From assembly GCF_000968685.2 (NCBI RefSeq), contig NZ_LAKD02000091.1, positions 1 through 45,574 on the forward strand: DNA of 45,574 nt. Direction: 5' to 3'. Source of the DNA: Streptomyces antioxidans (GTDB taxonomy: Bacteria > Actinomycetota > Actinomycetes > Streptomycetales > Streptomycetaceae). Below the pieces are notes generated by a model. The model saw nothing but the letters and a program-made list of their open reading frames with translations, searched no databases and had not been told where the DNA came from. Both the position numbers and the translations under genes were made by a program. This document shows, piece after piece, positions 39,248 through 45,574 of the stretch; position 1 is the first letter of the stretch; every line of letters starts with the position of its first letter.

Positions 39248-40873
39248 ATGGCAACCTCACCCAGCGCCCAGGGCGCGCCGGCCGGATCCGGTGTCCCTGA
39301 GGCGATCCACCGCAGGCGCTGGGCGATCCTCGTCGTCCTGATGTTCAGCGTGCTGGTCGTCGTCCTCGACAACTCGATACTCAACGTGGCGATGAAGACC
39401 ATCGCCTCGCCGAAGCCCACCGGGCTCGGCGCCACCCAGAGCCAGCTGGAATGGGCGATCAACTCCTACACGCTGGTCTTCGCCGGGCTGCTGTTCACCG
39501 CGGGGATCCTCGGCGACCGGATCGGCCGCAAGAAGGTCCTGCTCGGCGGGATGGCGGTGTTCGGCATGGGCTCGGTGCTCGCCGCCTTCTCCGGGTCGCC
39601 CGGTGAACTCATCGGCTTCCGGGCGCTCATGGGCCTCGGCGCCGCCTTCGTGATGCCCGCGACCCTCGCCATCCTGGTCAATGTCTTCGAACGCGAGGAG
39701 CAGGCCAAGGCGATCGGCATCTGGGTCGCCGCGGTGGGGCTGGCCATCGCCATCGGCCCGATCACCGGCGGACTGCTGCTCGAGCGCTTCTGGTGGGGTT
39801 CGGTCTTCTTCGTCAACGTACCGGTGGTGATCGTCGGGCTGATCGCGATGGTGGTGCTCGTCCCCGACTCCAGGGACCCCGCGCCCGGCCGGGTGGACCC
39901 GCTGGGCGTGCTGCTGTCCGTGGTCGGGCTCGTCCTGCTGGTCTACGGCATCATCAAGGGCGGCCAGCTCGCCGACTTCACCGACGCCCAGGTGCTGGGC
40001 TCGATCATCGCCGGGCTCGTCGTCCTGGTCCTTTTCGTGGTGCACGAGAAGCGCAGCGACCATCCGGCCATCGACGTCGGCTACTTCCGCAACCCCGCCT
40101 TCTCCGCCGCCATCGCCGCCGTCGCCCTGGTCTTCTTCGCCCTCATGGGCGTGACCTTCTTCATGGTCTTCTACACCCAGAGCGTGCGCGGCTACAGCGC
40201 GCTCCAATCCGGGCTGCTGATCCTGCCGCTGGCCGTGGCGCAGCTGATCTTCGCCCCGCGCGCCCGGCTGGTCGTCGAGCGGTTCGGCGCCCGCGCGGTG
40301 TGCACCGGCGGGATGCTGCTGGTGGCCGCCACCATGTCGGGATTCCTGCTGCTGGGCGTGGACACCCCGATCGTCGTGCTCGAGGTGCTGTTCTTCGTCC
40401 AGGGCACCGGAATGGCCCACATCATGCCGCCGGTGACCACCGGGATCATGCAGGCGCTGCCGCGCGAGAAGGCGGGCTCCGGCTCGGCGCTCAACAACAC
40501 CTTCCGGCAGGTCGGCGGCGCGCTCGGGGTCGCGGTGCTGGGCTCGGTGCTCTCCGCCGCCTACCGCGAGCGGATCCGGGACACCCTGGCCGCGGTGCCC
40601 GGGCTGCCCGACTCCGTACAGCGCTCGGCGGGCGAGTCCGTCGAGGCCACCATGGGGGTCGCCGAGAAGCTGGGGTCCAGGGGGCAGGCGCTGGTGGGCC
40701 CGGCCCAGGACGCCTTCGTCCACGCCATGCACATCGCCGCCCTCGGCTCGGCGGGCGTCGCCGTCCTCGGCGCGCTGGTGGTGCTGGCCTTCCTGCCCGG
40801 CAAGGAGGGCCCCGGCCGGGCCCCCGACGACGGGCGGCCGCGGGAGCGGAAGGGGGCGTCGGCCGACCGATGA
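39248..40873 (+). CDS. MFS drug efflux transporter (DHA2/EmrB type, 14 helices)
   Basis: A 541-residue inner-membrane proton antiporter of the 14-helix class. Helix 1 begins AILVVLMFSVLVVVLDNSILNVAM (motif with Asp typical of EmrB/QacA). Motif A reads GDRIGRKKVLLGG and motif C reads AVGLAIAIGPITGGLLLERFWW. A long hydrophilic loop lies near residues 455-500, before the last helix. The C-terminus is charged and ends before the TetR gene, whose ATG overlaps this stop. It probably expels a toxic compound that also inactivates the repressor. RBS-like GGGCGG precedes the ATG. Confidence 0.95.
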   Translation: MATSPSAQGAPAGSGVPEAIHRRRWAILVVLMFSVLVVVLDNSILNVAMKTIASPKPTGLGATQSQLEWAINSYTLVFAGLLFTAGILGDRIGRKKVLLGGMAVFGMGSVLAAFSGSPGELIGFRALMGLGAAFVMPATLAILVNVFEREEQAKAIGIWVAAVGLAIAIGPITGGLLLERFWWGSVFFVNVPVVIVGLIAMVVLVPDSRDPAPGRVDPLGVLLSVVGLVLLVYGIIKGGQLADFTDAQVLGSIIAGLVVLVLFVVHEKRSDHPAIDVGYFRNPAFSAAIAAVALVFFALMGVTFFMVFYTQSVRGYSALQSGLLILPLAVAQLIFAPRARLVVERFGARAVCTGGMLLVAATMSGFLLLGVDTPIVVLEVLFFVQGTGMAHIMPPVTTGIMQALPREKAGSGSALNNTFRQVGGALGVAVLGSVLSAAYRERIRDTLAAVPGLPDSVQRSAGESVEATMGVAEKLGSRGQALVGPAQDAFVHAMHIAALGSAGVAVLGALVVLAFLPGKEGPGRAPDDGRPRERKGASADR

Positions 40874-41496
40874 CCGCACCGGAGAGCTCCGCGCCCAGGC
40901 TCCGCGGCCGTCCCCGCAGCCCCGCCACCGACGCCGCGATCATCGAGGCCGCGCTCCGGCTGCTGGAGGAGGGCGCCTCGGTCGGCGGACTTTCGATCGA
41001 GGGGATCGCCCGCGAGGCGGGGGTCGGCAAGGCCACCGTCTACCGTCGCTGGCCCGATAAGAACGCGCTGCTGCTCGATGTGCTGCGCTCCCTGGAGGAG
41101 CCCGGCCCCGAGCCGTCCGGGGTCTCGGTGCGCGACGACCTCGTCGCCATCCTGGAGTTCATGCGCCGCCGGGGGCTGGCCAAGCGCAACTCCGCCCTGC
41201 TGCGCAACGTCATCACGCAGATGCACGCCCACCTGGAGCTGTGGCGGGCGTACGACGAGACCGTCATTGAGGCCCGCCGCACCGCCCTGCGCGCCGTACT
41301 GCGCCGCGGCCAGGAGACCGGTGAGATCCGTACCGACGTGGATCTGGAACTGCTCGCCGACCTGTTCACCGGGCCGATGCTGTCCCGCGCGATCCTGCAC
41401 GAGTGGAAGGAGCTGCCCGAGGGCCTGGCCGAGCGCATCGTCGACGCCGTGCTGCACGGGGTGGCGCCCGCGCCGCGCGCGGACGCCCCCGGCTGA
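40870..41496 (+). CDS. TetR/AcrR-family transcriptional regulator
   Basis: A 208-residue repressor. The N-terminal helix-turn-helix is LSIEGIAREAGVGKATVYRRW (residues 40-60), with the typical Tyr and Lys of the recognition region. The C-terminal helical ligand domain (AILEFMRRRGLAKRN to LADLFTGPML) resembles the TetR_C class seen with efflux pumps. Its ATG overlaps the stop of the MFS gene (ATGA), so pump and repressor are made together and both should be controlled by the inverted repeat at 39205-39223. The inducer is unknown. Confidence 0.95.
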   Translation: MTAPESSAPRLRGRPRSPATDAAIIEAALRLLEEGASVGGLSIEGIAREAGVGKATVYRRWPDKNALLLDVLRSLEEPGPEPSGVSVRDDLVAILEFMRRRGLAKRNSALLRNVITQMHAHLELWRAYDETVIEARRTALRAVLRRGQETGEIRTDVDLELLADLFTGPMLSRAILHEWKELPEGLAERIVDAVLHGVAPAPRADAPG

Positions 41497-41543
41497 CACC
41501 TCCGGTCGGTTGACGCTCGCGGCGGTTACGCCGCGGCCCCGGG

Positions 41544-42545
41544 CTACTCCAGAACGACCTCGGTGCCGGTCAGGTCCACGCCGGTGTCGGTGCCCCGGTT
41601 GCTGCTCACGATCTGTACGGCGTCGATCTGGGCGTCGGCCGGGACGCCGTCCGGATGGCCGAGGTCGGCCGCGTACCGCTGGGCCAGGGCACGGAACTCG
41701 ACGCTGATGTGGCTGCTCACCCCCGCGGGGAGCTGTTCCGGAGCGGCGACGGCGACCCGGCACCCGCCGGTGTCGCAGTGCCTCCACAGGACGCCGTCGG
41801 GCGGCGGGGCCGGGGCGTCGGGGTTGAAATGCACCACGGAGATCACGTTCTTCTTACGGGCCCCCTCGGGGCCGTAGCCGTAGATCAGGTCGGTGGTGAG
41901 CGACGCCCGGTGCTCGGACGCACAGGCGTAGACGCCGCCGTCGCTGACCCGCGCGTCGTACGAGACCCGCAGCGCGGAGCCGTCGGCGAGCCCGTACGCG
42001 CCGCCGTCCGCCCTGCGGCGGAAGGAGGACGAGGGGTACTCGTACGCGAAGGCCACCTCGCGCAGGGTGCACGGATCGGCCGTCGCGCGGGCGCTGTTGC
42101 GCAGCGAGACGGTCAGCGGGGCGCCCTCCGCCCCCGCCACCTGGACGTCGTACCCGGGGAACTTCCGGAAGTCCCCGCTGTCGGGGTCCGGGGTCTTCTG
42201 GTAGTACCAGCCCACGGTCAGGAACTTCCACGCCGGACAGGCCGGGCCCCAGGGGCCGGTGTGGCCGAAGTCCGCGCAGGCCGCGTCCACCCGCTGGGGG
42301 TCGTCCAGGGCGGAGCAGCCCGAGGTGTCCTTGAGGGGATTGGGCGCGTGGCCGGGCGGCTCGGGGTCGTAGTGCTCCTCCTGGACGGCGTAGCAGCGGT
42401 GCCGCGGGCCGTCGTCGAACACGATGGGGGTCCCGGCCGAAGTCCGCGCGGACGCGGTGGGCAGGGACGGCCCGAGGGGGAGGACAACGGCGAGTGCCAG
42501 GACCAGTGCCAGTGCCAGGGCCGGGGCGCTGGGGCGCCATCTCAT
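41544..42545 (-). CDS. Secreted protein of unknown function, cysteine-containing
   Basis: A 333-residue exported protein. Residues 1-35 are a Sec signal (MRWRPSAPALALALVLALAV, then PTASA). The mature part has about nine Cys (for example HRCYAVQEEHY, SGCSALDD, AACADFGH, PACPAWKF, DPCTLREV, VYACASEH, HCDTGGC), so disulfides are likely. YEYPSSSFRRRADGG and FNPDAPAPP are also seen. I recognise no family. It is convergent with the TetR gene. GGGGAG lies before the ATG. Confidence 0.78.
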   Translation of the reverse strand: MRWRPSAPALALALVLALAVVLPLGPSLPTASARTSAGTPIVFDDGPRHRCYAVQEEHYDPEPPGHAPNPLKDTSGCSALDDPQRVDAACADFGHTGPWGPACPAWKFLTVGWYYQKTPDPDSGDFRKFPGYDVQVAGAEGAPLTVSLRNSARATADPCTLREVAFAYEYPSSSFRRRADGGAYGLADGSALRVSYDARVSDGGVYACASEHRASLTTDLIYGYGPEGARKKNVISVVHFNPDAPAPPPDGVLWRHCDTGGCRVAVAAPEQLPAGVSSHISVEFRALAQRYAADLGHPDGVPADAQIDAVQIVSSNRGTDTGVDLTGTEVVLE

Positions 42546-42671
42546 CGGCGACTCCCCTTCCAGGGGCGGTGGTTGGTGGGCGGGTGGCGTCGGGGCTGCG
42601 GGCGCGGGCGCGCCCACGTCACTATGCGGGCGCGGCGCGCGCGGGCGCATTGGACGGACGTCGGAGCCTCT

Positions 42672-42749
42672 TGCACAAACGTCGTGGACAAGCGCTTTGC
42701 ACGAACGCCTCGCACGAATGCCGTGCACCGATGCCTTGCCCGAACGTCG
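42672..42749. repeat. 13-bp degenerate direct-repeat array, six units
   Basis: Units in order: TGCACAAACGTCG, TGGACAAGCGCTT, TGCACGAACGCCT, CGCACGAATGCCG, TGCACCGATGCCT, TGCCCGAACGTCG. A seventh similar unit, TGGACGGACGTCG, stands at 42651-42663, eight bases before the array. The period is not a multiple of three, so it is unlikely to code. It resembles a row of protein-binding sites. Confidence 0.7.
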
Positions 42750-42777
42750 GCCGACGGCGGGGTGGCGGATATGTGCC

Positions 42778-42792
42778 TGTTGTGTCACAACA
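42778..42792. promoter_or_regulatory. Perfect palindrome TGTTGTGTCACAACA, likely operator
   Basis: Seven-base arms around one base. A symmetric AT-richer site like this, in a very GC-rich region between two promoters, is what a MarR-, GntR- or LacI-type repressor would bind. No regulator gene is beside it. Confidence 0.6.
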
Positions 42793-42816
42793 CCCCGTCC
42801 CGGGGCCGGGACGGGG
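42793..42816. terminator. Perfect 9-bp GC hairpin downstream of the palindrome
   Basis: CCCCGTCCC pairs with GGGACGGGG around GGGGCC. It starts right after the palindrome. It could be an attenuator or a terminator for leftward or rightward transcripts. Which it is cannot be told. Confidence 0.4.
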
Positions 42817-42968
42817 AACTCGGGGCCGTCGCGCCGTCGTCCTCGGACGGGGGAGCGCCCCCACCGGTCGTCCTTGCGCGGGGGCACGCGGGGGCGTCGG
42901 GAAAAGCCCTGGTCATCACCTAGGGTCGTAGTCCAAGGCGCGGCAGTTGAGGCAGTGAGGGACAGCGA

Positions 42969-44006
42969 ATGACGCAGGCGTACACGCAGGAGCCGGGTCA
43001 GCTCGGGGACACGCCCCGGCAATCGGGCTCCCGGATCGGCCGCCTGTTCGACCGGTTCCGGTTCCGGCTCCGGAACGATCGCGGCCTCTGGCGGCGCGGG
43101 CTGGTGCTGGCGGCGCTCGCGCTCCTGCTCACGCTGGTCATGATCTTCCACGCCGACATCCCCAACCGGGTGGGCAACCTGGGCTCGCTGCTGGAGACCT
43201 TCCTGCCGTGGCTGGGCCTGTTCCTGCCGGTGCTGCTGGTGCTCGGTCTGGTGCGGCGGTCGGCCAGCGCGGTGCTGGCGCTGGTGCTGCCCGTCGGCGT
43301 CTGGCTGAACCTCTTCGGCGGGCTGATGTTCTCCGACAAGTCCGGCGGCGGCGGTGAGCTGACCGTCGTCACCCACAACGTCAACGCGGAGAACGCCGAT
43401 CCGACCGGCACCGCGAAGGACGTGGCCGCCTCGGGTGCCGATGTGGTGGCCCTCGAGGAGCTGACGGTCCCGGCCGTGCCGGCGTACGAGCGGGCCCTGG
43501 CGGGCACCTACCGCTACCACACCGTGCAGGGCACGGTGGGGCTGTGGAGCAAGTACCCGCTGTCCGGCACCAAACCGGTGGACATCAAGCTGGGCTGGAC
43601 GCGGGCGCTGCGCACCGCCGTCGCCACCCCGCGCGGTGAGGTCGGCGTCTACGTGGCCCATCTGCCCTCGGTGCGCGTGAAGTTCAACGCGGGCTTCACC
43701 GCCGGGCAGCGCGACGGCAGCGCCGAGGCGCTGGGCCAGGCCATCGCCGAGGAGCCGCTGAAGAAGGTGGTCCTGCTGGGCGATCTGAACGGCACGATGA
43801 ACGACCGTGCGCTCGCTCCCGTCACCGCGCAGATGCGGTCCGCCCAGGGGGCGGCGGGCGACGGCTTCGGCTTCAGCTGGCCCGCGTCGTTCCCGATGGC
43901 GCGGATCGACCAGATCATGGTGCGGGGGCTGGATCCGGTGTCGGCGTGGGCGCTGCCCAGGACCGGGAGCGATCACCTTCCGCTGGCGGCGTCGGTCGAC
44001 TACTGA
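42969..44006 (+). CDS. Membrane-anchored endonuclease/exonuclease/phosphatase (EEP) family protein
   Basis: A 345-residue protein with an N-terminal cytoplasmic tail, three membrane helices (about residues 48-125) and a C-terminal EEP domain that would face the outside. The domain motifs are THNVN, VALEEL (metal Glu), YVAHLPSV, GDLNGTMND (metal Asp and Asn), RIDQIM and GSDHLPL (catalytic Asp-His). These enzymes cut phosphodiester bonds in nucleic acids or lipid headgroups; the substrate here is unknown. GAGGG precedes the ATG at 42969. Upstream lies a dense set of repeats and palindromes, so control may be complex. Confidence 0.9.
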   Translation: MTQAYTQEPGQLGDTPRQSGSRIGRLFDRFRFRLRNDRGLWRRGLVLAALALLLTLVMIFHADIPNRVGNLGSLLETFLPWLGLFLPVLLVLGLVRRSASAVLALVLPVGVWLNLFGGLMFSDKSGGGGELTVVTHNVNAENADPTGTAKDVAASGADVVALEELTVPAVPAYERALAGTYRYHTVQGTVGLWSKYPLSGTKPVDIKLGWTRALRTAVATPRGEVGVYVAHLPSVRVKFNAGFTAGQRDGSAEALGQAIAEEPLKKVVLLGDLNGTMNDRALAPVTAQMRSAQGAAGDGFGFSWPASFPMARIDQIMVRGLDPVSAWALPRTGSDHLPLAASVDY

Positions 44007-44122
44007 GCTGAGCCGTATGGGCTCGCCGGGTGCCCCGTGAGCCATGTCACGCGGCACCCGGCGAGATCTTACGTGCCGTTCATCTGCGGGATCTGCTTGG
44101 GAACATTCCGCGTGAGAGACTT

Positions 44123-44139
44123 TGTTCAGCTAGAGAACA
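44123..44139 (+). promoter_or_regulatory. Small inverted repeat in front of the second MFS gene
   Basis: TGTTC-7-GAACA (44123-44139). GAACA also occurs at 44101-44105, so the motif is present three times in 40 bases. It lies 43 to 81 bases before the start codon, in an AT-richer stretch that probably holds the promoter. Confidence 0.45.
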
Positions 44140-44181
44140 TATGCATCCCTGCACGTTTCTCCTTCGTTTGAAAGGTCTCTC

Positions 44182-45390
44182 ATGCCCCTGGCCCTGCTCG
44201 CCCTTGCTGTGAGCGCCTTCGGCATTGGTACTACGGAATTCGTGATGATGGGCCTGCTGCCCAATGTCGCGCATGATCTGGGCACCTCGGTGCCCACGGC
44301 CGGATACCTCGTCTCCGCGTATGCCATCGGGGTCGTGGTGGGCGCTCCGCTGCTGACCGCCCTCGGTTCCCGTATCCCGCGCAAGCGGATGCTCGTGTTG
44401 CTCATGGCGCTCTTCACGGTGGGCAACCTCGCCTCCGCCCTCGCCCCCACCTTCGGGCTGCTGATCGCGGGCCGGGTGCTCGCCGGGCTGCCCCACGGGG
44501 CGTTCTTCGGCGTCGGCGCGGTGGTCGCCGCGCGGCTGGTGACCGAGGACCGGCGGGCCCGGGCGGTGGCCACCATGTTCCTCGGGCTGACCATCGCCAA
44601 CATCGTCGGCGTCCCCGTGGCCACCCTGCTCGGCCAGAACCTCGGCTGGCGCGCGACCTTCCTGGTCGTCGCCGCGATCGGGGTGGTCGCCATGGCCGCG
44701 CTCGCCCGGCTCGTGCCGCGGATCTCCCACGAGCAGCACGGCGGGCTGCGCCAGGAGCTCGGCGCGCTGCGCGACCGCCAGGTGCTGCTGGGGCTGCTCA
44801 CCGCCGTCTTCGGCTTCGCCGGTGTCTTCGCCGTCTACAGCTATCTCGCCTCGATGATGACCGAGGTCACCGGGTTCGGTGAGTCGACGGTCACCCTGGT
44901 GCTGGCGCTGTTCGGCATAGGCATGACGCTGGGCGCCCTGATCGCCGGTCCGCTGACCGACCGGGCGCTGCGGCCGACGCTCTACGGCTCGCTGGCGGCG
45001 CTGGCCGCCGTGCTGGTGGCCTTCGACTTCACGGTGCATGTGAAGTGGGCGGCGCTGGTGTCGGTCGTGGTGCTGGGTGCGGTGGGCTTCATGACCACCA
45101 CCCCGCTCCAGATGCTGGTGATGAACAAGGCCCAGCACGCCCCGACGCTGGCCTCCGCCTCCAACCACTCCGCCTTCAACCTGGCCAACGCCGGTGGCGC
45201 GTGGCTCGGCGGCGCCGCCATCGCGGCGGGCTGGGGCTGGACGTCCCCGACGCTGGTCGGCGCGGTGCTCGCGGTGCTCGGCCTCGCGATCGCCGTCGTC
45301 GCGGGCCTGACCGACCGCGCCACCCCGGCAGGCGGCTCGCGGGTCGTCGCGAGGCGCGAGGCGAGGGCGGAGCTGTCGGAAGTGGGCTGA
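44182..45390 (+). CDS. MFS transporter, AraJ/Cmx (chloramphenicol/arabinose efflux) type
   Basis: A 402-residue inner-membrane transporter with 12 helices. The N-terminus starts almost directly in helix 1 (LALLALAVSAFGIGTTEFVMMGLLP), whose GTTEFVMMG motif is typical of AraJ, Cmx and related efflux pumps. The loop motif GSRIPRKRML and the antiporter helix GLTIANIVGVPVATLLGQNLGWR also fit. It probably exports a drug or sugar-like compound. AAAGG lies before the ATG. It is a single gene, followed by a dispersed repeat and a row of small hairpins. Confidence 0.93.
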   Translation: MPLALLALAVSAFGIGTTEFVMMGLLPNVAHDLGTSVPTAGYLVSAYAIGVVVGAPLLTALGSRIPRKRMLVLLMALFTVGNLASALAPTFGLLIAGRVLAGLPHGAFFGVGAVVAARLVTEDRRARAVATMFLGLTIANIVGVPVATLLGQNLGWRATFLVVAAIGVVAMAALARLVPRISHEQHGGLRQELGALRDRQVLLGLLTAVFGFAGVFAVYSYLASMMTEVTGFGESTVTLVLALFGIGMTLGALIAGPLTDRALRPTLYGSLAALAAVLVAFDFTVHVKWAALVSVVVLGAVGFMTTTPLQMLVMNKAQHAPTLASASNHSAFNLANAGGAWLGGAAIAAGWGWTSPTLVGAVLAVLGLAIAVVAGLTDRATPAGGSRVVARREARAELSEVG

Positions 45391-45416
45391 CCTGCGGACG
45401 GCTGGCCAGGGGGTCC

Positions 45417-45437
45417 TTCCCCTCCCCGCCCCTTCCC
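45417..45437 (+). repeat. Dispersed 21-bp C/T-rich element, copy 4
   Basis: The same core as at 6698, 26 bases after the MFS stop codon. It leads straight into a tandem array, as the copy at 6698 leads into a hairpin. Confidence 0.8.
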
Positions 45438-45540
45438 GAACCATGGGCTTCGCCCCTAGCCCCGAACCATGGGCTTCGCCCCCGGCCCCGAACCAGGGGC
45501 TTCGCCTCCAGCCCCCAACAGGGGCTTCGCCCCTAGCCCC
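45438..45540 (+). repeat. 24-27-bp tandem repeat of four hairpin-forming units
   Basis: Units at 45438, 45464, 45490 and 45517 (26, 26, 27 and 24 bases). Each holds GGGCTTCGCC, a short stem with a TTC loop. They follow the MFS gene and the dispersed element, so they could act as a multi-hairpin terminator. Confidence 0.85.
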
Positions 45541-45574
45541 GATGGCCCGTCCCCCGTCCCCTGTCCCCCCGGCC

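Larger units (their letters stand above)
42546..42968. other. Long intergenic region with repeats and palindromes between divergent genes
   Basis: The 423 bases between the secreted-protein gene and the EEP gene have no convincing gene. They hold a six-unit 13-bp array, a perfect 15-base palindrome and a 9-bp GC hairpin, each listed separately. Both flanking genes are transcribed outwards, so the region holds two promoters. Confidence 0.7.

Overview
The window is very GC-rich, its genes mostly use G/C-ending third codon positions, and GTG starts, Tat signals, a SARP/AfsR-type regulator, an F420-dependent enzyme, LAxTG sorting and DmdR-type iron boxes all occur. This is chromosomal DNA of a Streptomyces or close relative. 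I see no tRNA, rRNA, CRISPR array, integrase or transposase. The window looks like ordinary chromosome with accessory patches.

Layout. 0-10 kb holds housekeeping and accessory genes: the start of a secreted protein, an SDR oxidoreductase, a Tat-exported PhoD-type phosphatase with a candidate Pho box, a Gfo/Idh/MocA oxidoreductase divergent from a Bcr/CflA-type efflux pump, a serine hydrolase, an Rsm22-type methyltransferase, a GDPD and a prim-pol-like protein. 9.8-22.8 kb is an iron and heme acquisition island: efeO-efeB-efeU plus a lipoprotein gene; hmuT-hmuU-hmuV; two divergent HtaA-domain heme-binding surface proteins, one with an LAxTG cell-wall sorting signal; and a heme oxygenase. Iron boxes lie in front of efeO, in the hmuT/htaA divergent region and in front of hmuO. 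A coherent reading is that surface HtaA proteins capture heme, HmuTUV imports it, HmuO opens it, and EfeUOB takes up free iron or strips it from heme at the membrane.

22.9-31.6 kb holds map, two small unknown genes, a tightly coupled operon of a signal-less sialidase with a carbohydrate ABC importer (no ATPase, so probably served by a shared one), an NADPH:F420 reductase, a tiny membrane protein and an M50 site-2 protease. 31.9-35.8 kb is an AfsR-like regulator (BTAD, NB-ARC, helical repeats) whose linker is a 45-bp minisatellite. Two identical 44-bp units put the two halves out of frame, and one more or two fewer such units would restore a single protein. 36-45.5 kb holds a DrrAB-like ABC exporter, panB, an EmrB-type pump with its own TetR regulator, a secreted protein, a membrane-anchored EEP-family phosphatase and an AraJ/Cmx-like MFS pump.

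The most unusual property is the density of short tandem repeats, with periods from 6 to 45 bp. Some lie inside genes: a 22-unit octapeptide array fused to HmuV, and the AfsR-like linker. Five repeat exactly across a stop codon. Others sit in promoters. All coordinates and motifs come from reading the sequence. Family names come from recognised motifs, not from database searches.
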